A stretch of DNA of 40,667 bases from Rhodanobacteraceae bacterium (GTDB taxonomy: Bacteria; Pseudomonadota; Gammaproteobacteria; Xanthomonadales; Rhodanobacteraceae), in the NCBI GenBank assembly GCA_027019085.1, contig JALUXG010000046.1:1-40667 (forward strand), in the 5' to 3' direction. Position numbers and translations under genes: made by a program. The notes beneath the pieces are model-generated. The model saw only the letters and a list, made by a program, of their open reading frames with translations. It ran no database searches and had not been told where the DNA came from. Shown in pieces: positions 15,110-23,625 of the stretch; position 1 is the first letter of the stretch; every line of letters starts with the position of its first letter.

Positions 15110-16423
15110 TCAGCCCTCGCGTTCGAACAGGGCGATCGATTCGACATGGGCGGTATGCGGGAACATGTCCATCACACCCGCCGCTTGCAGGCGGAAGCCG
15201 TGTTGGGCGACCAGAATCCCTGCATCACGCGCCAGCGACCCCGGATGGCAGGACACGTACACCACGCGACGGGTTGATGCGCCGGGCAGGTATTCCAGCA
15301 CCTTGTCGGCCCCGGCACGCGGTGGGTCGAGCAGCAGTTTGTCCCAGGATGCACGTGCCCATGATGATGCTGCATGTTCCTCGAACAGATTCGCCATGTG
15401 GAAGCGTGCATTGTCGATCCCGTTCGCTTCGGCGTTGCGTGCAGCCCGATGCACCAGATCGCGGTCGCCTTCGACGCCTTCCACATGCGCCACGTGGCGG
15501 GCCACGGGCAACGTGAAATTGCCCAGCCCGCAGAACAGATCGAGCACGCGATCGTCCGCCTGCGGATCGAGCAGACTCAGCGCCTGTTCGACCATCCGCC
15601 GGTTCATGCCTGCATTGACCTGCACGAAATCCAGCGGCTCGAAGTCCAGCGTGACCGCGCTGCCGCCAATGGCGTAACGAAGTCGCGGCGATGCTGGCCA
15701 CAACGGATGCACACTGTCGATGCCGCCCGGCTGCAGGAAGATTGCAAGATCATGCGCCTGTGCAAATTCCGTCAGACGCGCGCGGTCGATGTCGGCGAGC
15801 GGTGCAAGGTGACGGATGACCAGCGCCATGCATGCATCGCCGGCGGCGAATTCGATCTGCGGGATCTTCGCGGCAATGCTCAGCGTACCGAGCATGTCGC
15901 CAAGCGCCTCGATACGCGTGCCGAGCGCCGGATGCAGGACTTCGCAGCGTCTGACATCGGCGACAAAGCGCGGATTGGTCTCGCGGAAACCAACCAGCAC
16001 CCGACCCTTTTTCTGCACATGGCGGACGGACAGGCGTCCCTTGCGGCGGTACTCCCACGGCTGGTCGGTCAAGGGTTCAAGCCAGCGTTGCGGCGCCACC
16101 TTGCCGATGCGTTCCAGGTTTTCCGCCAGCACGCGCTGCTTGGCAGCGATCTGCGCCTGCGGCGCGAGGTGCTGCAGGGTGCAACCGGCGCACTGGCCAA
16201 AATGCGCGCACCGTGGGTCGACGCGATCGGCACTGCGCGTATGCAGTTCAAGGACTTCGGCTTCGTCGAAACTGCGTTTGCGGTGGAGGATACGGACCGT
16301 GGCGCGCTCGCCGGGCAGCGCGCCACGGACGAACACGGCCTTGCCGTCGATGCGCGCCACGCCGCGCCCGTCATGGCTCAGGTCGGTGATTTCGACTTCG
16401 GCTTGCAGGGTTTTCTTCATCAC
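15110..16423 (-). CDS. rlmD: 23S rRNA (uracil-1939-C5)-methyltransferase
   Basis: RlmD (RumA) uses SAM to make m5U1939 in 23S rRNA and carries a [4Fe-4S] cluster. The 437-residue protein has an N-terminal TRAM domain (about 1-65), the cluster cysteines in DPRCAHFGQCAGC plus RRCEVL, and a SAM-binding domain with VLDLFCGLGNFTLPVA. The nucleophile Cys lies in YVSCHPGSLARD, and the DPPRAG motif precedes it. Met1 at 16423 or Met2 at 16420 could both start it. It heads the leftward cluster rlmD-CYTH-nagZ-hpt-phosphorylase, separated from the CYTH gene by 56 bp. Confidence 0.97.
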   Translation of the reverse strand: MMKKTLQAEVEITDLSHDGRGVARIDGKAVFVRGALPGERATVRILHRKRSFDEAEVLELHTRSADRVDPRCAHFGQCAGCTLQHLAPQAQIAAKQRVLAENLERIGKVAPQRWLEPLTDQPWEYRRKGRLSVRHVQKKGRVLVGFRETNPRFVADVRRCEVLHPALGTRIEALGDMLGTLSIAAKIPQIEFAAGDACMALVIRHLAPLADIDRARLTEFAQAHDLAIFLQPGGIDSVHPLWPASPRLRYAIGGSAVTLDFEPLDFVQVNAGMNRRMVEQALSLLDPQADDRVLDLFCGLGNFTLPVARHVAHVEGVEGDRDLVHRAARNAEANGIDNARFHMANLFEEHAASSWARASWDKLLLDPPRAGADKVLEYLPGASTRRVVYVSCHPGSLARDAGILVAQHGFRLQAAGVMDMFPHTAHVESIALFEREG

Positions 16424-16431
16424 GGGAATGC

Positions 16432-16454
16432 ACCCGGACGGGACGCGTCCGGGT
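16432..16454 (-). terminator. Hairpin between the YnbE-YdbL-like gene and rlmD
   Basis: A perfect nine-base-pair stem (ACCCGGACG at 16432-16440 with CGTCCGGGT at 16446-16454, five-base loop) lies in the 66-bp gap downstream of the lipoprotein gene. No T-run follows on either strand, so termination is plausible but unproven. Confidence 0.4.
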
Positions 16455-16489
16455 ACGGTTTCATGCGCTCAAGGGGAACGGGGTGACAG

Positions 16490-17104
16490 CTACTTGCGCT
16501 TCCACGCACCGCTGCTGTCGCGATAATACCAGCCCGCGTGTGCGCGGCTGATCCACAACTGGGCAAAGGTCTCGCGGATGCGCGACACCCACTCGGGATG
16601 CCCGTTGGCCTCGGCAATTTCGGCATACAGCCGATTGCGGTCGGCATTTTCCGCGGCGACCGCACTGGCTACCTGCGCCCGCAGGGACAGCGGCGCAGCC
16701 TGCAGCGAGCGAACCTGGACCAGACCATCCTGGGTAAAGCCGATCACGCCATCGTCGAGCAGCGGCCCGAGAATGTCTCGGAACCGTTTCTGCATGCGCG
16801 TCTGGATGGCATCGATCGCCGGCGTGTGAATACGCAGGTCGGGCGTGGCCGCCTGCGCCGCAGGGATCAGCAGGTCCAGCACATCGGCGGACGGTCCACC
16901 GGAAGGGGCCTTGGTGTCGACGGCTGGCGCCTTGCTGTCCGTCCCGGTTTTGCCAGCCTGCGCGGTCCCCTGGTCGATCACCGAACCAATGAACTGATCG
17001 GCGGCCTTCTGCGCGGCGGCAGCAGGGAAATACACGTTGATCGTGACACAACCGGCCAGAAGCACCAGCAGCATCGAACCCAGTAACACAGTGTGCTTGT
17101 GCAT
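16490..17104 (-). CDS. YnbE-YdbL-like fused lipoprotein (DUF1318)
   Basis: A 204-residue predicted lipoprotein with a type II signal ending LLVLLAGC, so Cys19 would be lipidated. The segment directly after it (VTINVYFPAAAAQKAADQFI) resembles the short lipoprotein YnbE and related DUF1318 proteins. The C-terminal part, from about residue 95 to the end YYRDSSGAWKRK, resembles the periplasmic protein YdbL, which in E. coli ends in a similar G-x-W-x-x-K tail. A Gly/Ser/Pro/Lys-rich linker joins the two. E. coli has ydbH, ynbE and ydbL as separate genes; here one ORF seems to replace the last two, next to a YdbH-like gene. ATG at 17104 follows an AGGAG site. Confidence 0.8.
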   Translation of the reverse strand: MHKHTVLLGSMLLVLLAGCVTINVYFPAAAAQKAADQFIGSVIDQGTAQAGKTGTDSKAPAVDTKAPSGGPSADVLDLLIPAAQAATPDLRIHTPAIDAIQTRMQKRFRDILGPLLDDGVIGFTQDGLVQVRSLQAAPLSLRAQVASAVAAENADRNRLYAEIAEANGHPEWVSRIRETFAQLWISRAHAGWYYRDSSGAWKRK

Positions 17105-17181
17105 GTTCAAGATCTCCTGCAATGCGTGCATCCTCCCACAAAGCGTACCCATGCGCACGAGACGCCGGCAGGCAAGAGCGG

Positions 17182-19206
17182 CTATTTGACAACCGGTCCG
17201 CCGCTGCGGATGGCCGCGCGCAGACGCGAGATCAGGGTCGGCCAGCTGACCTGCCTCTGGTGGCCGATCACGGTCAAATGTGGCAAGCCGTCACCTTCCA
17301 CGATCAGGTAACCGTTGTCCTCCGGCCCAAGTCCGCCCATGCGACAGGTATTGCCCTGCAATGTGCAGCTCAGGCCGATGCGGGCATAGCCGAAATGCTT
17401 GAACAGGCGCAGGATCGTGCCCTGGATGCCGCCAATGGCGCTGCCACCCCCGACCGAGGTCAGGTTGCTGACGGCGCGCTGGCTGATCCGTCCGCCGCCA
17501 TCGGCGAGCAGTTGCGCCTGGAAGGCCACCGGTTTCCAGTCGACCAGCCGCAAGCCGTGTACGGTCCCGTGCATGCGGCCGCTGATGCTGCCGAAATGAA
17601 ATACATCGGTCATCGCCTTGAGGTCGAGCTGTTGCAGATCGATGTCGGCGGACAGCTCCGGCGCGGCACCGAAGAGGTGGGTCAGTGCAAGGCGTGTCAC
17701 ATCGACGAATCCGCCAAACACATGGAGTGTAAGTCCGCCCTGGAACGTGAGACGGCCTGCGTCGTAACGCAGACCCGGCACCGCGCCGGCAAGTGTGCCG
17801 TGGAATTCCGGCCAGCCCATGGCCAGGCTGAGTTTCCGCATGCTTACCCCGTCCAGGGTGGCGCGGGCATCCAGTCGCTGACCCTTGGGTGCCGCAGGTT
17901 GCCAGGCCATGTCCTGCACGTCGAACTGTCCTCCCAGGACCGGCACGCTGATCGGCGACTGCAGCTTCAGCGTGCCGCCCTGGCTTCGCCATTGACTGGT
18001 CCCCTGGCCGAACACCACGCGATACATGGCGAGTGATTTCCACGACAGGCTGGTGCCCCCCCGATCGCCCTGCCGGCTCCAGTCGATACCGCCGTCCAGA
18101 CCCTGCACGCGGAAGCGACCCGCGCCGTCGACGACACCGAAATCACCGGCCTGCACGCGCAATCGGCGCAAGCTGCCCCCATGCATGGCCAATGCCCCGC
18201 CCAGTCGACCCTTGGTCGTCAGGTCAGCCAGCCCGTGGGTGGCCAGCCAGGTTTTGCCGTAACGCTGGTAGGCGGCAGGGAAACTTGCCTGAAACCGGCT
18301 GATATCCACACTGTGCAGGCTGCCGTCACGGGCAAGGGCAAAGCGCCCGGCAAGGTTCAGGGTGCCGGGATCGGCATAGCGAAGCCCATCCACCCGCCAT
18401 GCGCCGCCGTGGCCGCTCAGGGTGAAGCCCAGTTGCGTGCTGGTCCTGGGCAGGCGGGCATACAGTGGTCCGAGCAGCACTTCCCCACCCTGCAGCACAC
18501 CTGCCACGCTGATCCGTCGCGATTTCGCATCCGTACGGAAATTCACCCTGCCGCGAAAATCGAGCTTTTGCGCCGCGAATCGTCCACCGTCAAAGCCGGC
18601 CCGACGCAGGTTCAGGACGGCAGATCCCGCAACTCCGGATGGATGCTTGTCCACCGCCACGGTGCCGCTCAGGGTGCCTTTGCCGAGCGTGCCGGATCCG
18701 GCCACAAGTCCCTGCAACCAGGACACCGGCATCCGCGTCAGTTGGCTCTGTACGTGGGTAAGCTGGTCCAGAGGCAGGGCCATGGAAATCGTCGGCCGGG
18801 GCTGCGGGCCGATATCCACCTCAAGTGTGTCGGCACCGGTATCCAGGGTGATCCGGTACGGTTGTCCCTTGCGCAGCAAGCCTCCGGGTGCCGCCCGAAC
18901 CGTTACGGTTCCCTGGCTCGACCACACATCGGCGCGCAGGCGCTGCAGCTGGCCCTGAAGAAGGAACCCGACGCCATGCCAACCCAATGCGGGAACATCG
19001 GCGCGGCCGACCTGGACGGACCATTGCAGCTGCCCGTCCGGTGCCCGGTCCAGGCTCACATCGATATCGTGCAGTGCCATGCCTTGCAAATGCAGCATCC
19101 GGGCATGCAGCGTGGTTCCGGCGTGCACGGGGGCAAGGACGGCCAGCAGCACCCATGCCGCACACAGTCTTCTTGCCATCGGGGTTGGACTTGATTGCAC
19201 GCTCAT
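17182..19206 (-). CDS. YdbH-like AsmA-type intermembrane protein
   Basis: This large, beta-rich protein (674 residues from 19206) carries an N-terminal hydrophobic segment (ARRLCAAWVLLAVLAPVHAG) and many short amphipathic repeats, ending in a region like the YdbH/dicarboxylate-transport-associated domain. YdbH in E. coli is one of the AsmA-like proteins thought to form a hydrophobic bridge that carries phospholipid from inner to outer membrane, with lipoprotein YnbE at the outer end. The neighbouring YnbE-YdbL-like gene lies 77 bp downstream. The N-terminus here looks more like a cleavable signal than a stable anchor. Start options are 19254, 19206 and 19179; I prefer 19206 because 19254 overlaps the divergent gene. 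Confidence 0.8.
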   Translation of the reverse strand: MSVQSSPTPMARRLCAAWVLLAVLAPVHAGTTLHARMLHLQGMALHDIDVSLDRAPDGQLQWSVQVGRADVPALGWHGVGFLLQGQLQRLRADVWSSQGTVTVRAAPGGLLRKGQPYRITLDTGADTLEVDIGPQPRPTISMALPLDQLTHVQSQLTRMPVSWLQGLVAGSGTLGKGTLSGTVAVDKHPSGVAGSAVLNLRRAGFDGGRFAAQKLDFRGRVNFRTDAKSRRISVAGVLQGGEVLLGPLYARLPRTSTQLGFTLSGHGGAWRVDGLRYADPGTLNLAGRFALARDGSLHSVDISRFQASFPAAYQRYGKTWLATHGLADLTTKGRLGGALAMHGGSLRRLRVQAGDFGVVDGAGRFRVQGLDGGIDWSRQGDRGGTSLSWKSLAMYRVVFGQGTSQWRSQGGTLKLQSPISVPVLGGQFDVQDMAWQPAAPKGQRLDARATLDGVSMRKLSLAMGWPEFHGTLAGAVPGLRYDAGRLTFQGGLTLHVFGGFVDVTRLALTHLFGAAPELSADIDLQQLDLKAMTDVFHFGSISGRMHGTVHGLRLVDWKPVAFQAQLLADGGGRISQRAVSNLTSVGGGSAIGGIQGTILRLFKHFGYARIGLSCTLQGNTCRMGGLGPEDNGYLIVEGDGLPHLTVIGHQRQVSWPTLISRLRAAIRSGGPVVK

Positions 19207-19252
19207 TGCCCGCCATTCTGCCAAACCGATCCCGAACCCTGCATCAACGGAC

Positions 19253-20008
19253 ATGAATGCTTCCGATCACGCATCGCTGGACGGCAAACGGATCCTGGTG
19301 GCCGAGGACGATCCGGTCAGCGCCAGCTTCCTGCATGATGCACTGAGCGGCCTTGGCGCCCGGGTGTACAGCGTCGACGATGGTGAGCGTGCATGGCTTG
19401 CCGCCTGCCGGGAACGCTACGACCTGCTGCTGCTCGACTGCCGTCTGCCCGGCATGGGTGCGCTGCAACTGGTGCGCGCCCTGCGCAAGAACCCCGAATC
19501 CGCTTCCCGTCAGGTACCGGTCCTGGCCACCAGTGCGGAAGTCGACAACGCCCTGGCTGATGCCCTGCACGCTGCCGGTTGTGGCAGGCTATTGCCAAAA
19601 CCCCTCTCGGTCGAGCAACTCGAAGCGGCCGTGCGCTCCTGTCTGCACATGCCTGCCAGCCCGGTGATCGACGATGATGCCGGGCTTGAGGCCAGCGGCT
19701 CCATTGAAAATCGCGACGCCCTGCGCAACCTGTTCCGCGGGGAATTGCTTGCCCTGACCGCTGAATGGCCGCAACTGTGCGCCCGGCCCGGCACCTTGCG
19801 TGAACGGCTGCACCGGCTGCGCGCCTCCTGCGGATTGTGCGGCGCGCACGCGCTGGACCACGCCTGCGCGGAACTGGCCGCATCCCTGGATGGCGGTTCC
19901 AATATCCATGCGCAGGCCACGATGCATTTCGAAACTGTCATGTGCGAAACCCTGTGGGCATTGCGCGCTCATGACGATGGGTCAGTCATGCCGAACGATC
20001 AGTCCTGA
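19253..20008 (+). CDS. Response regulator with receiver and HPt-like domains
   Basis: The 251-residue protein starts with a complete receiver domain (about 10-132): acidic pocket E18/D19/D20, phospho-acceptor D62 in LLLLDCRLPGMGA, T93/S94 and K116 in LLPKPLSVEQ. The C-terminal half (about 155-245) is helical and contains HRLRASCGLCGA, matching the HxLK-G pattern of histidine phosphotransfer domains, with His187 as likely phospho-acceptor. There is no DNA-binding or enzymatic output domain. It could therefore relay phosphate within a hybrid phosphorelay. No kinase gene is adjacent. It shares a 46-bp divergent intergenic region with the YdbH-like gene and its 3' end overlaps recO by ten bases. 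Confidence 0.85.
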   Translation: MNASDHASLDGKRILVAEDDPVSASFLHDALSGLGARVYSVDDGERAWLAACRERYDLLLLDCRLPGMGALQLVRALRKNPESASRQVPVLATSAEVDNALADALHAAGCGRLLPKPLSVEQLEAAVRSCLHMPASPVIDDDAGLEASGSIENRDALRNLFRGELLALTAEWPQLCARPGTLRERLHRLRASCGLCGAHALDHACAELAASLDGGSNIHAQATMHFETVMCETLWALRAHDDGSVMPNDQS

Positions 20009-20718
20009 CCGGCTTTTGATGGCCCCGGTCGCAACACCTGCCAGGCGCGCAGATCGCTGCCGCCAAGGTGAAAGCGCAGAACCTGACGCATCATTGCACG
20101 CAGCCGGCGCTGGCCATCGGCATCCGGGCAGCGGTCCGTGGCCAATGCCAGCAGGTCGGCACCGCTCACGGCATGCGCGGTTTGTGGGTTGCAACGTTGC
20201 GGTCCGAGATCGGGCGTGTAGCGGTACCAGACCAGGGCCTCGACCGGCGTTCCGTGCGTGGCCTCATCGAGCAGTTGCATCCCGTAGCCCAGCCCTGTCA
20301 GCAGGTCACGCTCGAAACGCCGCAGGGTCCAGCCGGGCGCGTCTCCTGCGCGCAGACGCTCCAGGGTCCGGGCATAGTGATCATGAATCGTCGGATGCGG
20401 ATCCTGGCGCGCGCACAGGCGTACGAGCAATTCGTTCAGATACAAGCCTGCCAGCAGGGCATCCCCCTGCAGCCGGCTGGCGGTACGGTGCACTTCCACG
20501 CCGCGCAGGCTGGCCAGCTCGCCACCGAGCGAAAGATTCATGCTCAGGGCCTGGAATGGTTCCAGGTCCGCCCGTGACGCGCGCGCGCGCGCTCCGCGCA
20601 CTCCACGCGCCACCACGCCGAGCCGCCCGTGATCGCGGGTCAGACACTCCACCAGCAGGGATGTCTCGCGATACGGGCGCGTGTGCAGCACGAAGGCCGG
20701 TTGCAGTTCGATCAGCAC
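19999..20718 (-). CDS. recO: DNA repair protein RecO
   Basis: RecO, with RecR and RecF, loads RecA onto SSB-coated single-stranded DNA in gap repair. The 239-residue protein has the N-terminal OB-fold (ELQPAFVLHTRPYRETSLLVECLTRDHGRLGVVARGVRG) and the helical C-terminal domain (FERDLLTGLGYGMQL, YLNELLVRL). The usual zinc-finger cysteines of some RecO proteins are mostly missing, which is common in gammaproteobacteria. It follows era by 18 bp in the rnc-era-recO order and converges on the receiver-HPt gene with a ten-base overlap. Confidence 0.96.
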   Translation of the reverse strand: MLIELQPAFVLHTRPYRETSLLVECLTRDHGRLGVVARGVRGARARASRADLEPFQALSMNLSLGGELASLRGVEVHRTASRLQGDALLAGLYLNELLVRLCARQDPHPTIHDHYARTLERLRAGDAPGWTLRRFERDLLTGLGYGMQLLDEATHGTPVEALVWYRYTPDLGPQRCNPQTAHAVSGADLLALATDRCPDADGQRRLRAMMRQVLRFHLGGSDLRAWQVLRPGPSKAGQD

Positions 20719-20736
20719 GGGCGTTGGCAGGAAGTG

Positions 20737-21651
20737 TCAGTCGGTATACCCGAAGCGCTTGAGTGCATGCTCATCATCGCCCCAGTCGGAACGGACCTTG
20801 ACCCACAGCTTGAGGAACACCTTGCGTTCGAGCAAGCCCTGGATGCGCCTGCGGGCTGCGGCACCGATGGCCTTGAGCTGTTCACCCCCGGCACCGATCA
20901 CGATGGATTTCTGGCTGTCCCGCTCGACCCAGATCACGGCATGGATTTCGGCCAGGCCGTCCATACGCTCGGCAAAGTGCTCGATCTCCACCGTAGTGGC
21001 ATAGGGCAATTCCTGGTGAAGACGCAGCATGAGCTGTTCGCGCACCAGTTCCGCCACCAGAAACCGTTCGCTGCGATCGGTGACATCATCTTCGGCGAAG
21101 ATGGCCGGGCGCTGCGGCAGCCGCGTCAGGATGCCCTGCTCGAGTTCTTGCAGGCCCTTGCGTCGCAGGGCGCTTACGTAAAACACCTCCGCGCAGGGAT
21201 GTCGCTCCACAAGGTCGGTCACGAAAGGCAGCATCGCGCCCTTGTCACGCATGCGGTCGACCTTGTTGAGGGCAAGCAGCACCGGAACCTGGCGAACGTC
21301 GAGCGCCTGGCGCACGGCTTCGTCCTCATCGGTCCAGCGACCGGCCTCCACCACCTGGACCGCCACGTCGACTTCGGCAATGGCTGCCCGTGCGGCACGG
21401 TTGAGGCTTCGGTTCATGGCCTTGCGCGCACCACGATGCAGGCCCGGAGTATCCACGTAGAGGATCTGCCCGTCTTGCGGATTGGCAATGCCCAGAATGC
21501 GATGCCGCGTGGTTTGCGGCTTGGGACTGACGATGCTCAGCCGGAATCCGATCAGCGCATTGAGCAGGGTCGACTTGCCGACATTGGGCCGTCCCACCAG
21601 AGCGACCATGCCACAGTGGAATGGCGCCGATGGACTGTTGTGATCAGTCAT
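20737..21651 (-). CDS. era: GTPase Era
   Basis: Era is an essential GTPase that binds the 3' end of 16S rRNA and assists 30S assembly. G-motifs are intact: G1 GRPNVGKST, G3 DTPGLHRG, G4 NKVD and G5 SALRRKG. The C-terminal KH domain has the segment SQKSIVIGAGGEQLKAIG, and the C-terminus ends KLWVKVRSDWGDDEHALKRFGY. I chose ATG at 21651 (304 residues), which overlaps the rnc stop by eight bases; the first ATG of the frame at 21669 would add six residues. Coupling with rnc upstream and recO downstream is the classical arrangement. Confidence 0.98.
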   Translation of the reverse strand: MTDHNSPSAPFHCGMVALVGRPNVGKSTLLNALIGFRLSIVSPKPQTTRHRILGIANPQDGQILYVDTPGLHRGARKAMNRSLNRAARAAIAEVDVAVQVVEAGRWTDEDEAVRQALDVRQVPVLLALNKVDRMRDKGAMLPFVTDLVERHPCAEVFYVSALRRKGLQELEQGILTRLPQRPAIFAEDDVTDRSERFLVAELVREQLMLRLHQELPYATTVEIEHFAERMDGLAEIHAVIWVERDSQKSIVIGAGGEQLKAIGAAARRRIQGLLERKVFLKLWVKVRSDWGDDEHALKRFGYTD

Positions 21652-22303
21652 CGCGCTTGCCCTGCTCAAGATGCTGAAGCGCCTGGCTGGCAGCCAGCTG
21701 TTCCGCAGCGCGACGGCTGTCTCCCCGGGCTTCGAACCTCAGGTCCACGGGTTGTTCGAGAATGCAGGCCACGTCGAAGACACGTGCATGGTCCTCGCCG
21801 TGACTGGCGACCAGATCGTAGATGGGCAAGGCGTAACTGCGCGCCTGCAGCCATTCCTGCAGGCGCGTCTTGCTGTCCTTGCGGGATCTTGGCATGGCGC
21901 GGACCAGGTCGGAAAACAGTGTACGTACCAGCTTGCGGCAGGCCTCGAAGCCGCCATCCAGATACACCGCGGCAATCATGGCCTCGAAGGCGTCAGCCAG
22001 AATCGAATCGCGTCGATGCCCGCCACTCTTGAGCTCACCCGGCCCCAGGTGCAAATCCGACCCGATGTCCAGAAGACGCGCCAGTCGCGCCAGTTGCCTG
22101 CCATTGACCAGTTGCGCGCGCAGACGCGACAGCTCGCCTTCACTGGCGTGCGGATGGGCTTCGAACAACATTTCGGCGACCAGCATGCCGAGTACGGCAT
22201 CGCCGAGAAACTCCAGGCGTTCGTTATTGGGACGACCGGCGCTGCGGTGCGTCAGCGCCAGGTCAAGCAGGTCCGGGGCACGGAAGCGGTAATCGAGGTT
22301 CAC
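21644..22303 (-). CDS. rnc: Ribonuclease III
   Basis: RNase III cleaves double-stranded RNA during rRNA processing and mRNA turnover. The 219-residue protein has the signature NERLEFLGDAVLG (about 27-39), the second metal-binding segment ADAFEAMIAAVYLDGG and a C-terminal double-stranded RNA-binding domain starting at KTRLQEWLQARSYALPIY. It lies four bases after the DUF4845 gene, so the whole lepB-DUF4845-rnc-era-recO run is likely one transcript. Confidence 0.98.
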   Translation of the reverse strand: MNLDYRFRAPDLLDLALTHRSAGRPNNERLEFLGDAVLGMLVAEMLFEAHPHASEGELSRLRAQLVNGRQLARLARLLDIGSDLHLGPGELKSGGHRRDSILADAFEAMIAAVYLDGGFEACRKLVRTLFSDLVRAMPRSRKDSKTRLQEWLQARSYALPIYDLVASHGEDHARVFDVACILEQPVDLRFEARGDSRRAAEQLAASQALQHLEQGKRDD

Positions 22304-22307
22304 GTGG

Positions 22308-22682
22308 TCAGTCGACGCTCCCGTTCAGGGGCACGCTTTTCTCGAAATGCAGCAGGAAATCGATGTTGTAGATGAAATGCACGCGCTTGTCGTAGGACAC
22401 ACGGAAGGTGGTCGCGCCGTTTCGCTGCTCGAAATGGATGTCGCCCGGCTTGATTTCCTGGTCGGCGTACTGGAAGTTCAGCTTGAACATGAAGTCCTGC
22501 CGTATCTCGCCGCGTGACTTGCCGCTGAGATCTTCCTTGGAAAGTTCCTGCATGCCGCGCACGACACCGAAGTAATGGTAATACGGCGGGAACAGTTTCA
22601 TCGCCATGAAGGCGAAGAAGCCGACAATCATGAGAATGAATAAAAAGCCGATCAGCGAGACGCCCTGCTGTCTGGTTTTCAT
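22308..22682 (-). CDS. DUF4845 membrane protein
   Basis: A 124-residue protein of the DUF4845 family, regularly found between lepB and rnc in beta- and gammaproteobacteria. The N-terminus (MKTRQQGVSLIGFLFILMIVG) looks like a type IV pilin leader: basic residues, Gly, then a hydrophobic helix. The remaining 90 residues would be periplasmic, with a YYHYFGVVRGMQEL segment. The pilin-like look suggests descent from pilins or minor pseudopilins, but the Glu at position +5 of pilins is not evident. Function is unknown. It lies 36 bp after lepB. Confidence 0.92.
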   Translation of the reverse strand: MKTRQQGVSLIGFLFILMIVGFFAFMAMKLFPPYYHYFGVVRGMQELSKEDLSGKSRGEIRQDFMFKLNFQYADQEIKPGDIHFEQRNGATTFRVSYDKRVHFIYNIDFLLHFEKSVPLNGSVD

Positions 22683-22718
22683 GTTCCGGTTCCCCGTGGC
22701 AGGCGCATGGCGCCGTGG

Positions 22719-23525
22719 TCAATGCAATACCGTTCCGATGCGCTTGATCGAGTGCAGACTCATCCAGATGAAGAAGGCCTTGCCGACCAGGTCCTTCTCC
22801 GGAACGCAGCCATGATAGCGGCTGTCGTCGCTGTCATCCCTATTATCGCCCATAACGAAGTAGCAATGCGCCGGCACAACCACCGGATTGAGCTGGTTGG
22901 GCACGTTCGGGGCCCGATGATAGAGCGGCATCTCGATGATGTGGTTCAGAACCCCGTCAAGTTTTTCCTCGAACACGATGCCACCGGCCTGCATCACCGC
23001 CTGATCGTACTTGTTCGACGGTTCCCCGGCATACGGGCCGATGCGCTCGGTCGGCACCAGCTTGCCGTTCACGTACACCTGCTCTCCCTGCACCACAACC
23101 CGGTCCCCCGGCAATCCGACCACGCGCTTGATCCAGTCCTGGTTGGGCGCCCAGGGCGGACGAAACACCACGATGTCGCCACGCCTGGGTTCGCCCAGCG
23201 GCACGACCTTGGTATGAAACACCGGCAGACGCATCCCGTAGGCGAACTTGTTCACAAGAATGAAATCGCCGACCTTCAGCGTCGGCATCATCGAACTGGA
23301 AGGAATCCGGAACGGCTCGGCAACGAAGGATCGCAGCACCAGCACCAGAAGCAGGACCGGAAACAGCGAACGCGACCAGTCCACCGGCCAGGGGTCGCGG
23401 TAGTCCGCACCGGCCTCCTCGGCGCGCCGCGCTCGCTTGCGGTACAGGAAGGCACGGTCCAGTGCCCAGACCAGGCCGGACACGGTGGTAAGAATCAGGA
23501 GCGTCAGTGCAAAATCGAATGCCAT
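22719..23525 (-). CDS. lepB: Signal peptidase I
   Basis: LepB removes signal peptides from exported proteins at the outer face of the inner membrane. The 268-residue enzyme has two N-terminal membrane segments (about 1-22 and 53-68). The nucleophile Ser78 lies in IPSSSMMPTL and the general base Lys133 in DWIKRVVGLPGD. Box E reads GDNRDDSDDSRYHG. Length is a little shorter than in E. coli, as expected for this group. It follows lepA by 100 bp on the same strand, the conserved lepA-lepB order. Confidence 0.98.
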   Translation of the reverse strand: MAFDFALTLLILTTVSGLVWALDRAFLYRKRARRAEEAGADYRDPWPVDWSRSLFPVLLLVLVLRSFVAEPFRIPSSSMMPTLKVGDFILVNKFAYGMRLPVFHTKVVPLGEPRRGDIVVFRPPWAPNQDWIKRVVGLPGDRVVVQGEQVYVNGKLVPTERIGPYAGEPSNKYDQAVMQAGGIVFEEKLDGVLNHIIEMPLYHRAPNVPNQLNPVVVPAHCYFVMGDNRDDSDDSRYHGCVPEKDLVGKAFFIWMSLHSIKRIGTVLH

Positions 23526-23625
23526 GCCTGTTTTCCGATCGGGCGGTGTGTGTCGTGTCAGACCCGGTACGCGGTACAGTCATCCGGCCGCAATCTGGCC
23601 GGCCTGCTTGCACCGTGCACACCGT

